Positions 1 through 10,030 of a DNA stretch of 64,000 bases are shown here, piece by piece. The notes beneath the pieces are model-generated. The model worked only from the letters and a program-made list of their open reading frames with translations. It was not told the DNA's origin and did not search any database. Each line of letters opens with the position of its first letter. The first letter of the stretch is position 1. The stretch spans positions 372,001-436,000 of the forward strand of contig JAMPIV010004462.1 of the NCBI GenBank assembly GCA_024509875.1. Reading direction: 5' to 3'. Made by a program: the position numbers and the translations under genes. The DNA is from Oreohelix idahoensis. Lineage: Eukaryota; Mollusca; Gastropoda; Stylommatophora; Oreohelicidae.

Positions 1-675
1 GCGGATGTGTCGCGAGAGAGGTGTGTTTTGGCTTCGCCCTGATGATGGGCTGTGTTTTCCTATGTCGGCTTGAGGCCGGGAAAAAAGTGATCTCAGTGGT
101 TTTTGGGGAAAGTGATAGTCGTCTAGACCTATCGTGTATGCTTTACCCCAGTGTTCATTCTTATTGCCAAGGAATGGCAAACTCATATTTCTGAAAACCA
201 AGGTAATAAAGATACTCTTTTGAACTCTCGTACGAAGCCACCGTTTTTCGATAGGGATGATTTGTACGTCTGAGAGGATACATCTAACTAGATGAAAAAA
301 AAACGATTCTGATTCCTAGCAGCACTATATCCTGTAGAATGCAGTCAATTGTTCATGATCAAATCTACAGAGCAATGAAATGTTTAATGAATGACTAACT
401 TTAGGACAGATTCATTATCTGTATCCAAACGTGAGTGACAGCTCACGAGTGAAGCCATCTTGGAACCAAACATGTAGTGACTTTCAAGAAGAGAAAAGGG
501 ATGCCCGTATTATCGCTTGATTAGTCCAGAGATCACTGCTGCACATGAGAACCCATTGCTAGCGGTTCAATATAATTGTATGAAAAAATCTGTGCTGGAC
601 ATTATGTTAAGGAATCTTCTAGAAGCCATCTTGGATATTGTTTATAATCTGACGTGCTTTGTCAGTAAACTCAGT

Positions 676-761
<86 letters not shown>

Positions 762-975
762 ATATATATATATCTATATATATATCTATATGGGCAATAC
801 TGAGTGCTTGGCTACTGACAGTCCATTATACTATTATTCTACATGAGTGCCCATGTAACATAACATCGCAAGACCATTTATCCACTGTACCATGATGTAT
901 TATGCCAACCTGTGATTTGTCACTATCTGTGCTGTCGAGTGTGTACGTCCAATTAAACTTTAGTAAAGGTACACA
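1..975 (+). repeat. 5' LTR of element A (left end outside window)
   Basis: Nearly identical to 9153-10030, apart from a much longer TA repeat in this copy. Its end is placed at ...GGTACACA because the 3' copy begins TGTGGTA, giving a short TG..CA inverted repeat. The match between copies runs 7 bases further (GTCGTTG), so the exact end is uncertain by that much. No primer binding site starting TGG is evident directly after it. Confidence 0.8.
678..791. repeat. (TA)n microsatellite inside the 5' LTR of A
   Basis: About 110 bases of alternating TA, with a few C interruptions near the right end. The 3' LTR of the same element has only about 16 bases at the matching place (9831-9846). The tract therefore expanded, or shrank in the other copy, after insertion. 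Confidence 0.95.
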
Positions 976-2202
976 GTCGTTGCTGACCTTTGTCTTCCAG
1001 CACACACCGATCATTAACACCACTGATTGCTGGGATTATAGCACTGGTTTGTGTACACTACAGTGGAGCAAACAACACCAAAGATTCTTATCAACTGGTG
1101 GACCAGCTTTCTGGGTTTGACCTCGCAGAAGTTCAGAAGTCAACAGATTACCGATACCAGACCGTTTCCTGTGGCTGATACGACACACTTGCAGTATTAG
1201 TTTGCTCTTTGTCAACACTTCGTCACGTGACCTGTCAAGTGAATGCAGTATGTAGGTCAGCGTTGTTGACATTTTTACATTAGACATTACAGAGTTTCAC
1301 AGAACAGTTGGATCAATTCTTGTCAATGTTAACAGGAAGACAGTATTATTGAACTAAGAAGTCCTATTTTCATCGATGGATCTTCTTGTTTTCTATATAT
1401 GAACTTTAATATTTAAGGCCAGAATATATATTTCAATAAAGTGGCAGTTTATTTATTTTACAAGAATAACTTTGCCATTACTGTAAAACTGAGCCTATTT
1501 TGCAACACATTACACACATGATATATGTATTTATGATATGTTACATGTTATTTGTTTGTATAGTATGTTAGTTTATATGTCAGCGGGTTGTGTTTAAGGT
1601 TGGGCGGCGTCCTCACAACAGAATATCCCACGTCATAGAGGGTCCGTTGTGGGCGTTTTCTATAGGTGCAATTTTCTTGATTGAAAATTTGCTTGCGACA
1701 ACTGTTGCTTTTGTGTTAGCTGTGAAGTCTGAAATTATTGTTATTTTTGTAATATTTCTTTGTTCTTTAGTTTTGTTTTGAATTGTTTGTAATTTGTTGG
1801 TCTACCCTTTTCTATCTTTCAGTTCTATTCACAATTTATATTCATATACTGTGACGTCATTTGTGTTGTTATTCTTTGCAGATTCAGTGATTATTTTCAT
1901 TGATTTCCCTATTTGATTTATTTTGATTTCTGCAAACGTTTTCGTATTGTCAGTCCTATTTGTACTTTATGTATTCTGTTGGTTGACATATGTTTTATAT
2001 AGGTATATTTCATAAGACACAATTGCCTGTGCACTGCACTTGGATTATGGTATAAACCAGTACCTGATTATTATTACTGTTATACAAGACCTTATTAAGG
2101 CTTGTGACCCACAGATATTGGGATAGTATACTGATTAATCAAGTCATTAAGAACTTGTGGTATTATTATTATTTCAGGTGATTAGTATTATTGTTAGACA
2201 CC
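976..2202 (+). other. 5' untranslated leader of element A
   Basis: A 1.2-kb non-coding stretch between the LTR and the gag ATG, with no conserved long ORF. Elements B and D have leaders of nearly the same length (1.1 kb). A good splice acceptor (T/A-rich tract ending TTTCAG, about 2163-2178) sits 25 bases before the ATG. Gag may therefore be made from a spliced transcript. That is inference. Confidence 0.55.
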
Positions 2203-3378
2203 ATGTCTACATTAGAATACTTCATTACACAAGGGAAATCCCTTGATAAAACTGGTCAACAATTAGAAGAATGGGCTGTTGCTCAATATGACAAAGCATT
2301 AGCTGCAGAAGAGAGAAAAGCTGCTGCAGAAGAGAGAAAAGCTCTGGCTGAAGAGAAAAGATTAGAAAGAGAAGCGAGGCTGCTGCTGAACAAAAGAAAT
2401 TGCAGATGCAGGTGGAGCAAAGGAGATTTGAAGCTGAACAAAAGAAATTAGAAAGAGAAGCTGCTGCTGAACAAAAAAGATTAGACAGTGAAGCTGAACA
2501 AAAAAAATTAGAAAGAGAAGCTGAACAAAAAAGATTAGACAGGGAAGCTGAACAAAAAAGATTAGACAGAGAGGCTGAAGAAAAAAAAGCAATAAGAGAA
2601 CATGAATTTGAGTTAGAGAAATTGAGATTGACAAGTATGATTAATGTTAATCAGGCATCTAGTGGTAATGGTAAACCTTCTACTTACAAGGTTAAGGTTC
2701 CACCGTTCAATCAGTCCAGTGACGATATTACATTCTGGCTGGATAGATTTGAACGTTCTTGTCGTACACATAATGTGGATAAATCACAATACGCTAATCA
2801 ATTAGCAGAAAACTTGAAAGGTGAGTCTTTGACTAGATTATGCCTTGTAGGAGAAGCAGATAAGGATAATTATGATGTCATTAGGGCGGCTTTGATAAAA
2901 AAATACCAGCTAAGTGAGGAAGGCTATCGCCTTTTGTTTAAGACGATGGTGCCTGAGACAGGTGTAGAATTCTCAGAATTCACTGCAAAGGCACGTCTCA
3001 CAGTTGATCGTTGGATTGAGCTTTCCAAAACAGAAAAAACGTATGAAGGACTTATGGTTTTGTTGCTCAGAGATAAGATTATGTCATGTGTTAACAAACC
3101 ATTCCTTGAATTTATACATGAGCGTAAACCCAAATCTCTAAAGGAAATGGAAGAATATTGTTCCCAATATGTCACTGCACACCCCGACGTGACTTTTGGC
3201 AACACTAAGATTAAGGAGAGTATGCCAGTTGCTTCAGCAACACCATACAATCCCAATTATTCACACAGATTTCAGGGACCTCAAAACAGATTTGATAAAA
3301 AAGGTAACCATAATAGTTATCAAAACCAAGGTAACCAATCATTTCAGGGTTCTTCTTCAAAGAACTGGAGACGAGCAA
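2203..3378 (+). pseudogene. gag: Gag of element A (frameshifted)
   Basis: Structural protein that would form the virus-like particle. The ATG at 2203 starts M-S-T-L-E-Y-F, matching the gag starts of elements B and D. A charged coiled coil of E/K/R-A-E repeats follows at about 2285-2620, broken by a frameshift near 2375. Next comes a capsid-like helical domain at about 2690-3180, with motifs such as DDITFWLDRFE, WIELSKTEKTYEG and FIHERKPKSL. The C-terminus turns Q/N-rich. The frame runs on to 3431, but from about 3378 the DNA is the degenerate duplication, so the native C-terminus is probably the good copy after 4576. No CCHC zinc knuckle is seen. Confidence 0.8.
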
Positions 3379-4575
3379 TAGCTCTCGACACAGGGGTGGT
3401 CATAATTATAGGAATTTCCGTAAGGAAGTAATTATCCGACGAAACTTACTATCAAGGGTTATCCGTCTTGGAGTCAACAAGATCATAATTACAGAGATTT
3501 ACTCCATTAAAATGAATAATGATAATGGGTAAAAGGAAAAGGGAACATGACTCAAAATCAAAAATAGGGTTACAATAAGGTAAACACAATAACAAGGTGA
3601 TTCGAGGTAGTTCCCATACACCAAAAGGACATTTCAGAATAGTTTTTTATCATTTTCAGGTCAAATGTTTCTAGCGCACAACAAGACGTCCAGTGAAGCT
3701 TATGAACAATTGGGTAACACTATTTGATGAGTTTTTAATGAGCTTTTGCGTCAAACCTCAACAACAAGGTAAAAGATAATGTACCCCCCCCAATCATAAA
3801 TTAATTTTAGTCTAGAGAATAGATTATGGAAGTGTTAAAGCCAACCATTATTCTGGATAGAACGGAATTCCTTGATGTACATGGTAGAAACCAAAAAGTA
3901 AAGTCCCCCGAATTCTTATAAAAACACATGGGGTGACTTTTAGATTTAGCCCAAATAGTCAACTCACAGACCCACCGGGAGGGGTTACCATTGGTGGGTG
4001 CCTTTAGGAGTCCTTTGTATGAGAATAACAGTGTTCCTAAGATGCAAAAATATGGAATAACTCTTATGATACAAGTCCAACTTGCTTTTTTCTGGCCAAA
4101 CCACCCATATTACATTTGGGAATTCTTACCAGGCCCCAAAAAACTACTAACACTAGATATACCGGGAAGAACGTTCTCTAAAATCCCTATTTTCCAAGAT
4201 TACAAAAAGTATCCATGGTTAGTCAATTGAAAATAGCCTTTAAATACATAAATGAGATGGTTAAGTCTAATACCCCACAGGTATGAAAACTGAACACCCA
4301 ACAAAGCCAATATCATAACACTAGTTCCCCCCAGCTTATGTAACAATTATACGGAATACACTTTCTTTACAGGAGATGTACACGAGGCAATACGTAACAG
4401 CGCCGCGAGAGCCAACAGTAGCCCTTTCATTAACATTACTCAACTGCTAGCTTTATCACACAGATTGGAATTCAAGATTCCTCCAAAAACAGCACTCCGG
4501 CAAAGTAAAACCAAATATTTATAAATGATCATCCATTCAGGGAAAGGTAAAATAGTGGGAGCTGAAACGCGCTGA
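3378..4575 (+). repeat. Error-rich tandem duplicate of the gag/protease junction
   Basis: This stretch begins and ends with related sequence: GGAATTTCCGTAAGGAAGTA occurs at about 3411 and again at about 4623. Short exact matches to 4620-5400 recur in the same order, for example TTTCTTTACAGGAGATG near 4365 and near 5260. Between them lie many small insertions, deletions and changes. No long frame survives, while the downstream copy is open. It looks either like an old tandem duplicate or like an uncorrected long-read gap fill in the assembly. Confidence 0.65.
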
Positions 4576-4713
4576 TAGCTCTAGAGACACAGGGAGGTGC
4601 TTAAAATATCCTAAACTTTATCAGGAATTTCCGTAAGGAAGTAATTAGTTAAGAAACGGTATTTTTATCCGTTTGATGTCAACAAGAATCATAACTCAGA
4701 GATACTCATTATA

Positions 4714-6085
4714 ATGAATACTGAGCAATGGATTAACCAAGGGAACTATGACTCAAACCCAAATAGGGGTTACAATAGAGGTAACAATAACTACAGAGGT
4801 GATAATAACCGAGGTAGATCTCAAAACAAAAGACATAAACCACATTTTCAGGCAAACTCTGCACAACAAGAGTCCCATGAAGCCTATAAACAGAGTAAAG
4901 ATAATAATGATGCTAGTAATATGGCATGTGCCGCTTTTGATTTTGGGAGAGCATCTCAGTGCCCCCAATGCAAAACGTTATTTGAGCCAACCACAGTGTC
5001 TACTTTAAGCTGTGGTTATCCTCTTCCTGCTCTTCTGGCATCAGTCTCGCATGATGGAAGAGGTTCTCTTGTCTTACATAAGGGTTTAGTGAATAACAAT
5101 CCAGTCTCTGTGCTATTTGATTCTGGATGCACCACAATTGGTGTTAGGCAGTCACTCGTAGATCCTTCCCGTGCCACTGGACAAGTAGTCAAATGTGTAA
5201 CATTTGGCGGCACATTAGAGAAATACTCTACTGCTATCATTAGGATTGCTACTCCTTTCTTTACAGGAGATGTACACGCATGTCGTCTTCCGAATCCGAT
5301 CGCTGACCTCATCATCGGTCGCATTCATGGAGTCAAAGAATGCACTCCGCAACAAATTTCCGCGTGGGAAAGGCAAAACATGCAGATTGCTAACGCTGTA
5401 GTCACTAGAGCTCAGGCTCTTAATATGCCTCAAACTTCATCTACTGAAGATAATGAAGTGCATAACCAAGATGATCCCTTGGTAATTTCTCGTGACTCGT
5501 TTATAAAACAGCAAGAAGATGATCCCACTCTGAAGAAATTCTTCATTCTTGCAACTAAAGGTGATCCGAATAAAGACACAAGTCGTAAATCGTGGATTAC
5601 AAAGAAGAATGGCGTACTTGTACGTATGGTTCAAGACTCCATTACGTCAAGTCATTCTCAAATCCTGGTTCCCAAGAATTTGAGAGTTAAAATTTTGCAG
5701 CACGCTCACGACTCTCTGTGTGCTGGACACATGGGTTTTTCCCGTACTAAGTCAAGAGTCCTTGCGGCTTTCTTTTGGCCATTGGTAAACAAGGACATAC
5801 GGATTTATTGTCGATCTTGTAAAGTATGTCAGGAAGTTAAATCCAAAGGTCCACGGCATGCTGCACCCATTCAGGCGGCGGACATTCCTATTCGGCCGTT
5901 TCAAAAAATGGCCATAGACATTATTGGTCCATTTAAGATCAAGTCTGCCAGAGGACATCAGTTTATCTTGACATGTGTTGATATGTGCACACGTTGGCCA
6001 GAGGCTATTCCTCTGAAGAGCATTACTACTGCTGATATTGCAGATGCTCTTTCTCTTATATTTTCTCGTCTGGGGTTTCCCCGGA
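4714..6085 (+). CDS. pol: Element A gag C-terminus, protease and integrase N-terminal half
   Basis: Open frame from 4714, with these parts in order. An RGN-rich basic region (residues about 18-45) probably binds RNA. A C-x2-C-x13-C-G-Y-P-L motif starts near residue 83. The aspartic protease has its catalytic D-S-G at residues 136-138. The integrase zinc finger is H332-x6-H339 with C369-x2-C372. The first catalytic aspartate of the integrase core is D402 in M-A-I-D-I-I-G-P. The ORF itself runs to 6162, but near 6079 an extra C in a CCCC run shifts the frame. From there the true reading continues in the frame of the next entry. Confidence 0.85.
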
Positions 6086-8308
6086 GAGATATTGTCAGAC
6101 CATGGCACCCAACTAATATCAGATACCATGTCTCAAGTAATGTCTACTCTGCAGATAGATAGATCTTTAAGTAGTATCTACCATCCAATGTCTAATGGTA
6201 TGGTCGAACGCCTTAATAGAACACTTAAAAACTTACTAGGGAAGATAACTGAGGATCATCCTCAAGACTGGGACAGAGTTTTACCTGCGGCCCTCTTCGC
6301 TTACAGAGAGGTACCCAATGAACATACAGGATTTTCTCCCTTTGAACTCGTCTTTGGCGCGCGTCCGCGTGGCCCTATGTCGTTGCTTCACGATCTCATA
6401 ACATCTGACAATATTGACGATGACACAAAGTCATCCTACGAATATGTCATCGCGTTGAGACAAAAGATTATCGAAGCATGCAAATTAGCAACTTCTTCTT
6501 CTGAATTTGCGAAACAGAAGGCAAGGCAATTTGCCAATAAGAAGAGATGCTTACGACAACTTTGTCCTGGTGACAAAGCATTTGTATTACTACCTTGTAG
6601 GGAAAACAGATTACTTATTTCTTGGAAAGGTCCGTACGATATAATATCGAAAATTTCCGATGTCGACTATATTGTCGATATTGATGGGAAGCATAAAACC
6701 TTCCACATCAATATGCTTACTGAATTCCATGAACGTCCGGATTATTTGCAACCCATTTTCCAAGCAACGGACAATTCTCCAGTACAACATGGTCATTACT
6801 CATCACTGTCCGTGATACAGGATGAGGAAACAAGTTTTTCAGATGTAAATCTTCCTCTTCCAATGATCCCACTTCATTCTAGTGAATCATGGAAGAACGT
6901 TACTGTCTCTCCTGATTTGTCTCTAGGAGAACAGCGACAAGTTTCAACTATGTTGCAAACATTTCAGGATGTACTCACTGACATCCCTGGACAAACGCAT
7001 GTCATTGAACATGACATTGTTCTAACTGACCATACTCCTATTAGGGTTAGACCTTATCCTATACCTATACATTTTCAAGCACAGGTCGAGAAAGAGTTGG
7101 ATGAGATGATAGATTTGAAAATAATCGAACCATCCACACTCTATTCTGCATATTCTTCGCCGATGGTTATTGTGCGTAAAAAAGACAATAACATACGTCT
7201 TTGCGTTGACTATCGAAAATTGAATCAAGTAACGAAGTTCGATGCCGAACCTATGCCTTTACTGGAAGAACTACTTACTCGACTCTCCAAATCTCATTTT
7301 TTCACTAAACTTGATTTGTCTAAAGGATATTGGCAAGTTCCTTTATCTGAACGCGCCAAACCTCTCACGGCTTTTTCAACACCTAGAGGTTTGTTCCAAT
7401 GGAATTTTATGCCTTTCGGTCTTATGAACGCACCAGCTACATTCGTACGCATGATGCGCCGAATCCTATCTTATCGGTCAGATGTCATTGCATATCTTGA
7501 CGACATCTGTCTTTTCAGCGATACTTGGGAAGATCACTATTCAGGGTTAGATGAATTGCTGTCTACTTTGCGCGAGCACAACCTGACAGCGAAACCCTCT
7601 AAAGCCTATATTGGTTTTAGCGAAATTTCTTTCCTAGGCCACCGAGTTGGTCATGGTTTCCTAAAGACAGAGGACCATAATACTAGTAAGATACTTAACA
7701 TCTCGATCCCTAAGACTAAAAAACAGGTGAGAAGTCTGTTAGGTCTTATTCAATTTTATGGCAGATTCATTCAGAATCTATCCTCTATCATGGCACCTCT
7801 TTCAACACTTCTAAAGAAAGGTTCGCCTAATGTGGTCCACTGGTCTCAGGAATGCCAATGCTCTTTGGATAAGATTAAAACATTGTTTTCAACACCACCT
7901 ATTTTAGTGCTACCCACTAAAGATAAAACATTCGTTCTTCGTAGTGACGCTTCATCCACTGGGATTGGAGCGGCACTAATGCAAGAGTACTCTCGAACTC
8001 TGCATCCTGTAATGTATATTTCCAGAAAACTTAATGCGGCAGAAAGGAATTATTCGGTTTTAGACCGTGAGCTATTAGCTATGGTTTGGTCGATCCTCAA
8101 ACTACAGAGATTCCTTCTGGGCGCACATTTCATAGTAGAAACCGACCAAAAAGCTCTTACTGCTATACAGAGTAAGAATTTGAAGAGCTCGAGGTCTACT
8201 CGATATGCAATTGCTCTTCAACCTTTTCATTTCTCTGTGCGAGCTATTCGTGGATCAGATAATGTGATGGCAGACATTATGTCAAGATGCCCACATGATT
8301 CCACATAA
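6080..8308 (+). CDS. pol: Element A integrase C-terminal half, reverse transcriptase and RNase H
   Basis: Continues pol after the one-base shift; the overlapping open frame begins at 6038. The second integrase aspartate (codon 6098) and the glutamate (codon 6206) are 36 codons apart, which is D-D35-E. A GPY/F motif (W-K-G-P-Y-D) follows near 6623. RT motifs include C-V-D-Y-R-K-L-N, T-K-L-D-L-S-K-G-Y-W, the P-F-G-L-M-N-A-P-A block and the Y-L-D-D active site near 7493. RNase H has R-S-D-A, D-R-E-L-L, E-T-D-Q-K and a final A-D-I-M-S-R. The frame is open to a TAA at 8306. Integrase before RT is the Gmr1-type order. The domains look intact apart from the shift. Confidence 0.88.
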   Translation, partial: PGEILSDHGTQLISDTMSQVMSTLQIDRSLSSIYHPMSNGMVERLNRTLKNLLGKITEDHPQDWDRVLPAALFAYREVPNEHTGFSPFELVFGARPRGPMSLLHDLITSDNIDDDTKSSYEYVIALRQKIIEACKLATSSSEFAKQKARQFANKKRCLRQLCPGDKAFVLLPCRENRLLISWKGPYDIISKISDVDYIVDIDGKHKTFHINMLTEFHERPDYLQPIFQATDNSPVQHGHYSSLSVIQDEETSFSDVNLPLPMIPLHSSESWKNVTVSPDLSLGEQRQVSTMLQTFQDVLTDIPGQTHVIEHDIVLTDHTPIRVRPYPIPIHFQAQVEKELDEMIDLKIIEPSTLYSAYSSPMVIVRKKDNNIRLCVDYRKLNQVTKFDAEPMPLLEELLTRLSKSHFFTKLDLSKGYWQVPLSERAKPLTAFSTPRGLFQWNFMPFGLMNAPATFVRMMRRILSYRSDVIAYLDDICLFSDTWEDHYSGLDELLSTLREHNLTAKPSKAYIGFSEISFLGHRVGHGFLKTEDHNTSKILNISIPKTKKQVRSLLGLIQFYGRFIQNLSSIMAPLSTLLKKGSPNVVHWSQECQCSLDKIKTLFSTPPILVLPTKDKTFVLRSDASSTGIGAALMQEYSRTLHPVMYISRKLNAAERNYSVLDRELLAMVWSILKLQRFLLGAHFIVETDQKALTAIQSKNLKSSRSTRYAIALQPFHFSVRAIRGSDNVMADIMSRCPHDST

Positions 8309-8783
8309 CTATTAGGGCTTAGACTTCTTGATATGTCTAGTTCTATAGTAGTTCCTTTTCTATATCATGATAGATACAAATTTGTAATTTAATAATATAA
8401 TGATTGTATCACTACATAGCGGTTCATTGATGTTAATTCACCGCTGTGCTTTGATGATTTTTTCTTCATAAATCATAAATGTAAGATATCTAATACGAAA
8501 TGATGGTATGAATTTTTTAGGCATCGTGTAATTGCCAGAATTGTATTATACTTTGATGACACCTTCCTGGAAAAATATACTTATAGAGAAATAATTTCTC
8601 TCAGTTTATGAGACACATTCTCACCAGTCGCTCCATAAGTCGACTTAGCCTCATATTAGGCGTTATATATATTCCTGATATTTTCATCTGCGCATTATTC
8701 ATGCGTTGTGAGCCTATTGTACGTTGCTCCTAGATGTATTTCAAAAATTAAAAAAAAAATGTTCCATTTTTTTTCCCGGGAGG
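8309..8783 (+). other. 3' untranslated region of element A
   Basis: AT-rich non-coding sequence between the pol stop and the 3' LTR. It ends in a homopolymer-rich stretch and CCCGGGAGG just before the LTR. The purine run there is a weak polypurine tract candidate. Confidence 0.55.
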
Positions 8784-10030
8784 TGTGGTAAGACTGTTAC
8801 GTGCAGTCTTTGATATCTTACAATATTATACATTGGTATACTTGTTATGTTCGCAAATATTTTGTAAACAAAATAGATATTTTTTAGTGCTTAAGGGAAA
8901 GTCATTATTGAGTTACTTCCCTTGAAAGTTGTGCCGTCTCTTTCGATCGAACTCCGCGGATGAATCCAGTTTTACCGCGATTTAGTCTTTGTTTGGGTAG
9001 TAATAGATTGTTCTTGCTTCAGAATATCTATGGCCTGAATTTATGTGTATTGTTTGTCTGTGTAGGACGAATCTGTCTTATATCTGTATATCTTTACATA
9101 TCTAAGTCGAACTATATGTTCTGTTGTCTCTAGAGAGGTCAAAGGCTGTTCGGCGGATGTGTCGCGAGAGAGGTGTGTTTTGGCTTCGCCCTGATGATGG
9201 GCTGTGTTTTTCTATGTCGGCTTGAGGCGGGGAAAAAAAGTGATCTCAGTGGTTTTTTTGGGGAAAGTGATAGTCGTCTAGACCTATCGTGTATGCTTTA
9301 CCCCAGTGTTCATTCTTATTGCCAAGGAATGGCAAACTCATATTTCTGAAAACCAAGGTAATAAAGATACTCTTTTGAACTCTCGTACGAAGCCACCGTT
9401 TTTCGATAGGGATGATTTGTACGTCTGAGAGGATACATCTAACTAGATGAAAAAAACGATTATGATTCCTAGCAGCACTATATCCTGTAGAATGCAGTCA
9501 ATTGTTCATGATCAAATCTACAGAGCAATGAAATGTTTAATGAATGACTAACTTTAGGACAGATTCATTATCTGTATCCAAACGTGAGTGACAGCTCACG
9601 AGTGAAGCCATCTTGGAACCAAACATGTAGTGACTTTCAAGAAGAGAAAAGGGATGCCCGTATTATCGCTTGATTAGTCCAGAGATCACTGCTACACATG
9701 AGAACCCATTGCTAGCGGTTCAATATAATTATATGAAAAAATCTGTGCTGGACATTATGTTAAGGAATCTTCTAGAAGCCATCTTGGATATTGTTTATAA
9801 TCTGACGTGCTTTGTCAGTAAACTCAGTTGATATATATATATATATGGGCAATACTGAGTGCTTGGCTACTGACAGTCCATTATACTATTATTCTACATG
9901 AGTGCCCATGTAACATAACATCGCAAGACCATTTATCCACTGTACCATGATGTATTATGCCAACCTGTGATTTGTCACTATCTGTGCTGTCGAGTGTGTA
10001 CGTCCAATTAAACTTTAGTAAAGGTACACA
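8784..10030 (+). repeat. 3' LTR of element A
   Basis: Starts TGTGGTAAGA after a purine-rich GGGAGG and ends AGTAAAGGTACACA. Bases 9153-10030 match 1-975, with a shorter TA tract. About 1.25 kb long. Flanking sequence after 10037 differs from the element's own leader, which confirms the boundary region. Confidence 0.82.

Larger units (their letters stand above)
1..10030 (+). mobile_element. Gmr1-like Ty3/gypsy LTR retrotransposon, element A
   Basis: The element has direct repeats at both ends (1-975 and 8784-10030), gag from 2203, and a pol region from about 4640 to 8308. Pol domains read protease, integrase (HHCC, D-D35-E, GPY/F), reverse transcriptase, RNase H. The sequence motifs are Ty3/gypsy type, but integrase precedes RT as in Ty1/copia. 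That combination defines the Gmr1-like group first described from deuterostomes. The 5' LTR start is outside the window, so its target duplication cannot be checked. Damage seen: a frameshift in the gag coiled coil near 2375, an error-rich duplication at 3378-4575, and a one-base frameshift in a CCCC run near 6079. Confidence 0.88.

Noticed and set aside
659..895. Tyr-Ile repeat ORF
   Set aside because: Product of the TA microsatellite in the LTR; no other coding evidence.
976..1000. Primer binding site directly after LTR A
   Set aside because: No TGG-starting sequence resembling a tRNA 3' end lies within a few bases of the LTR end.
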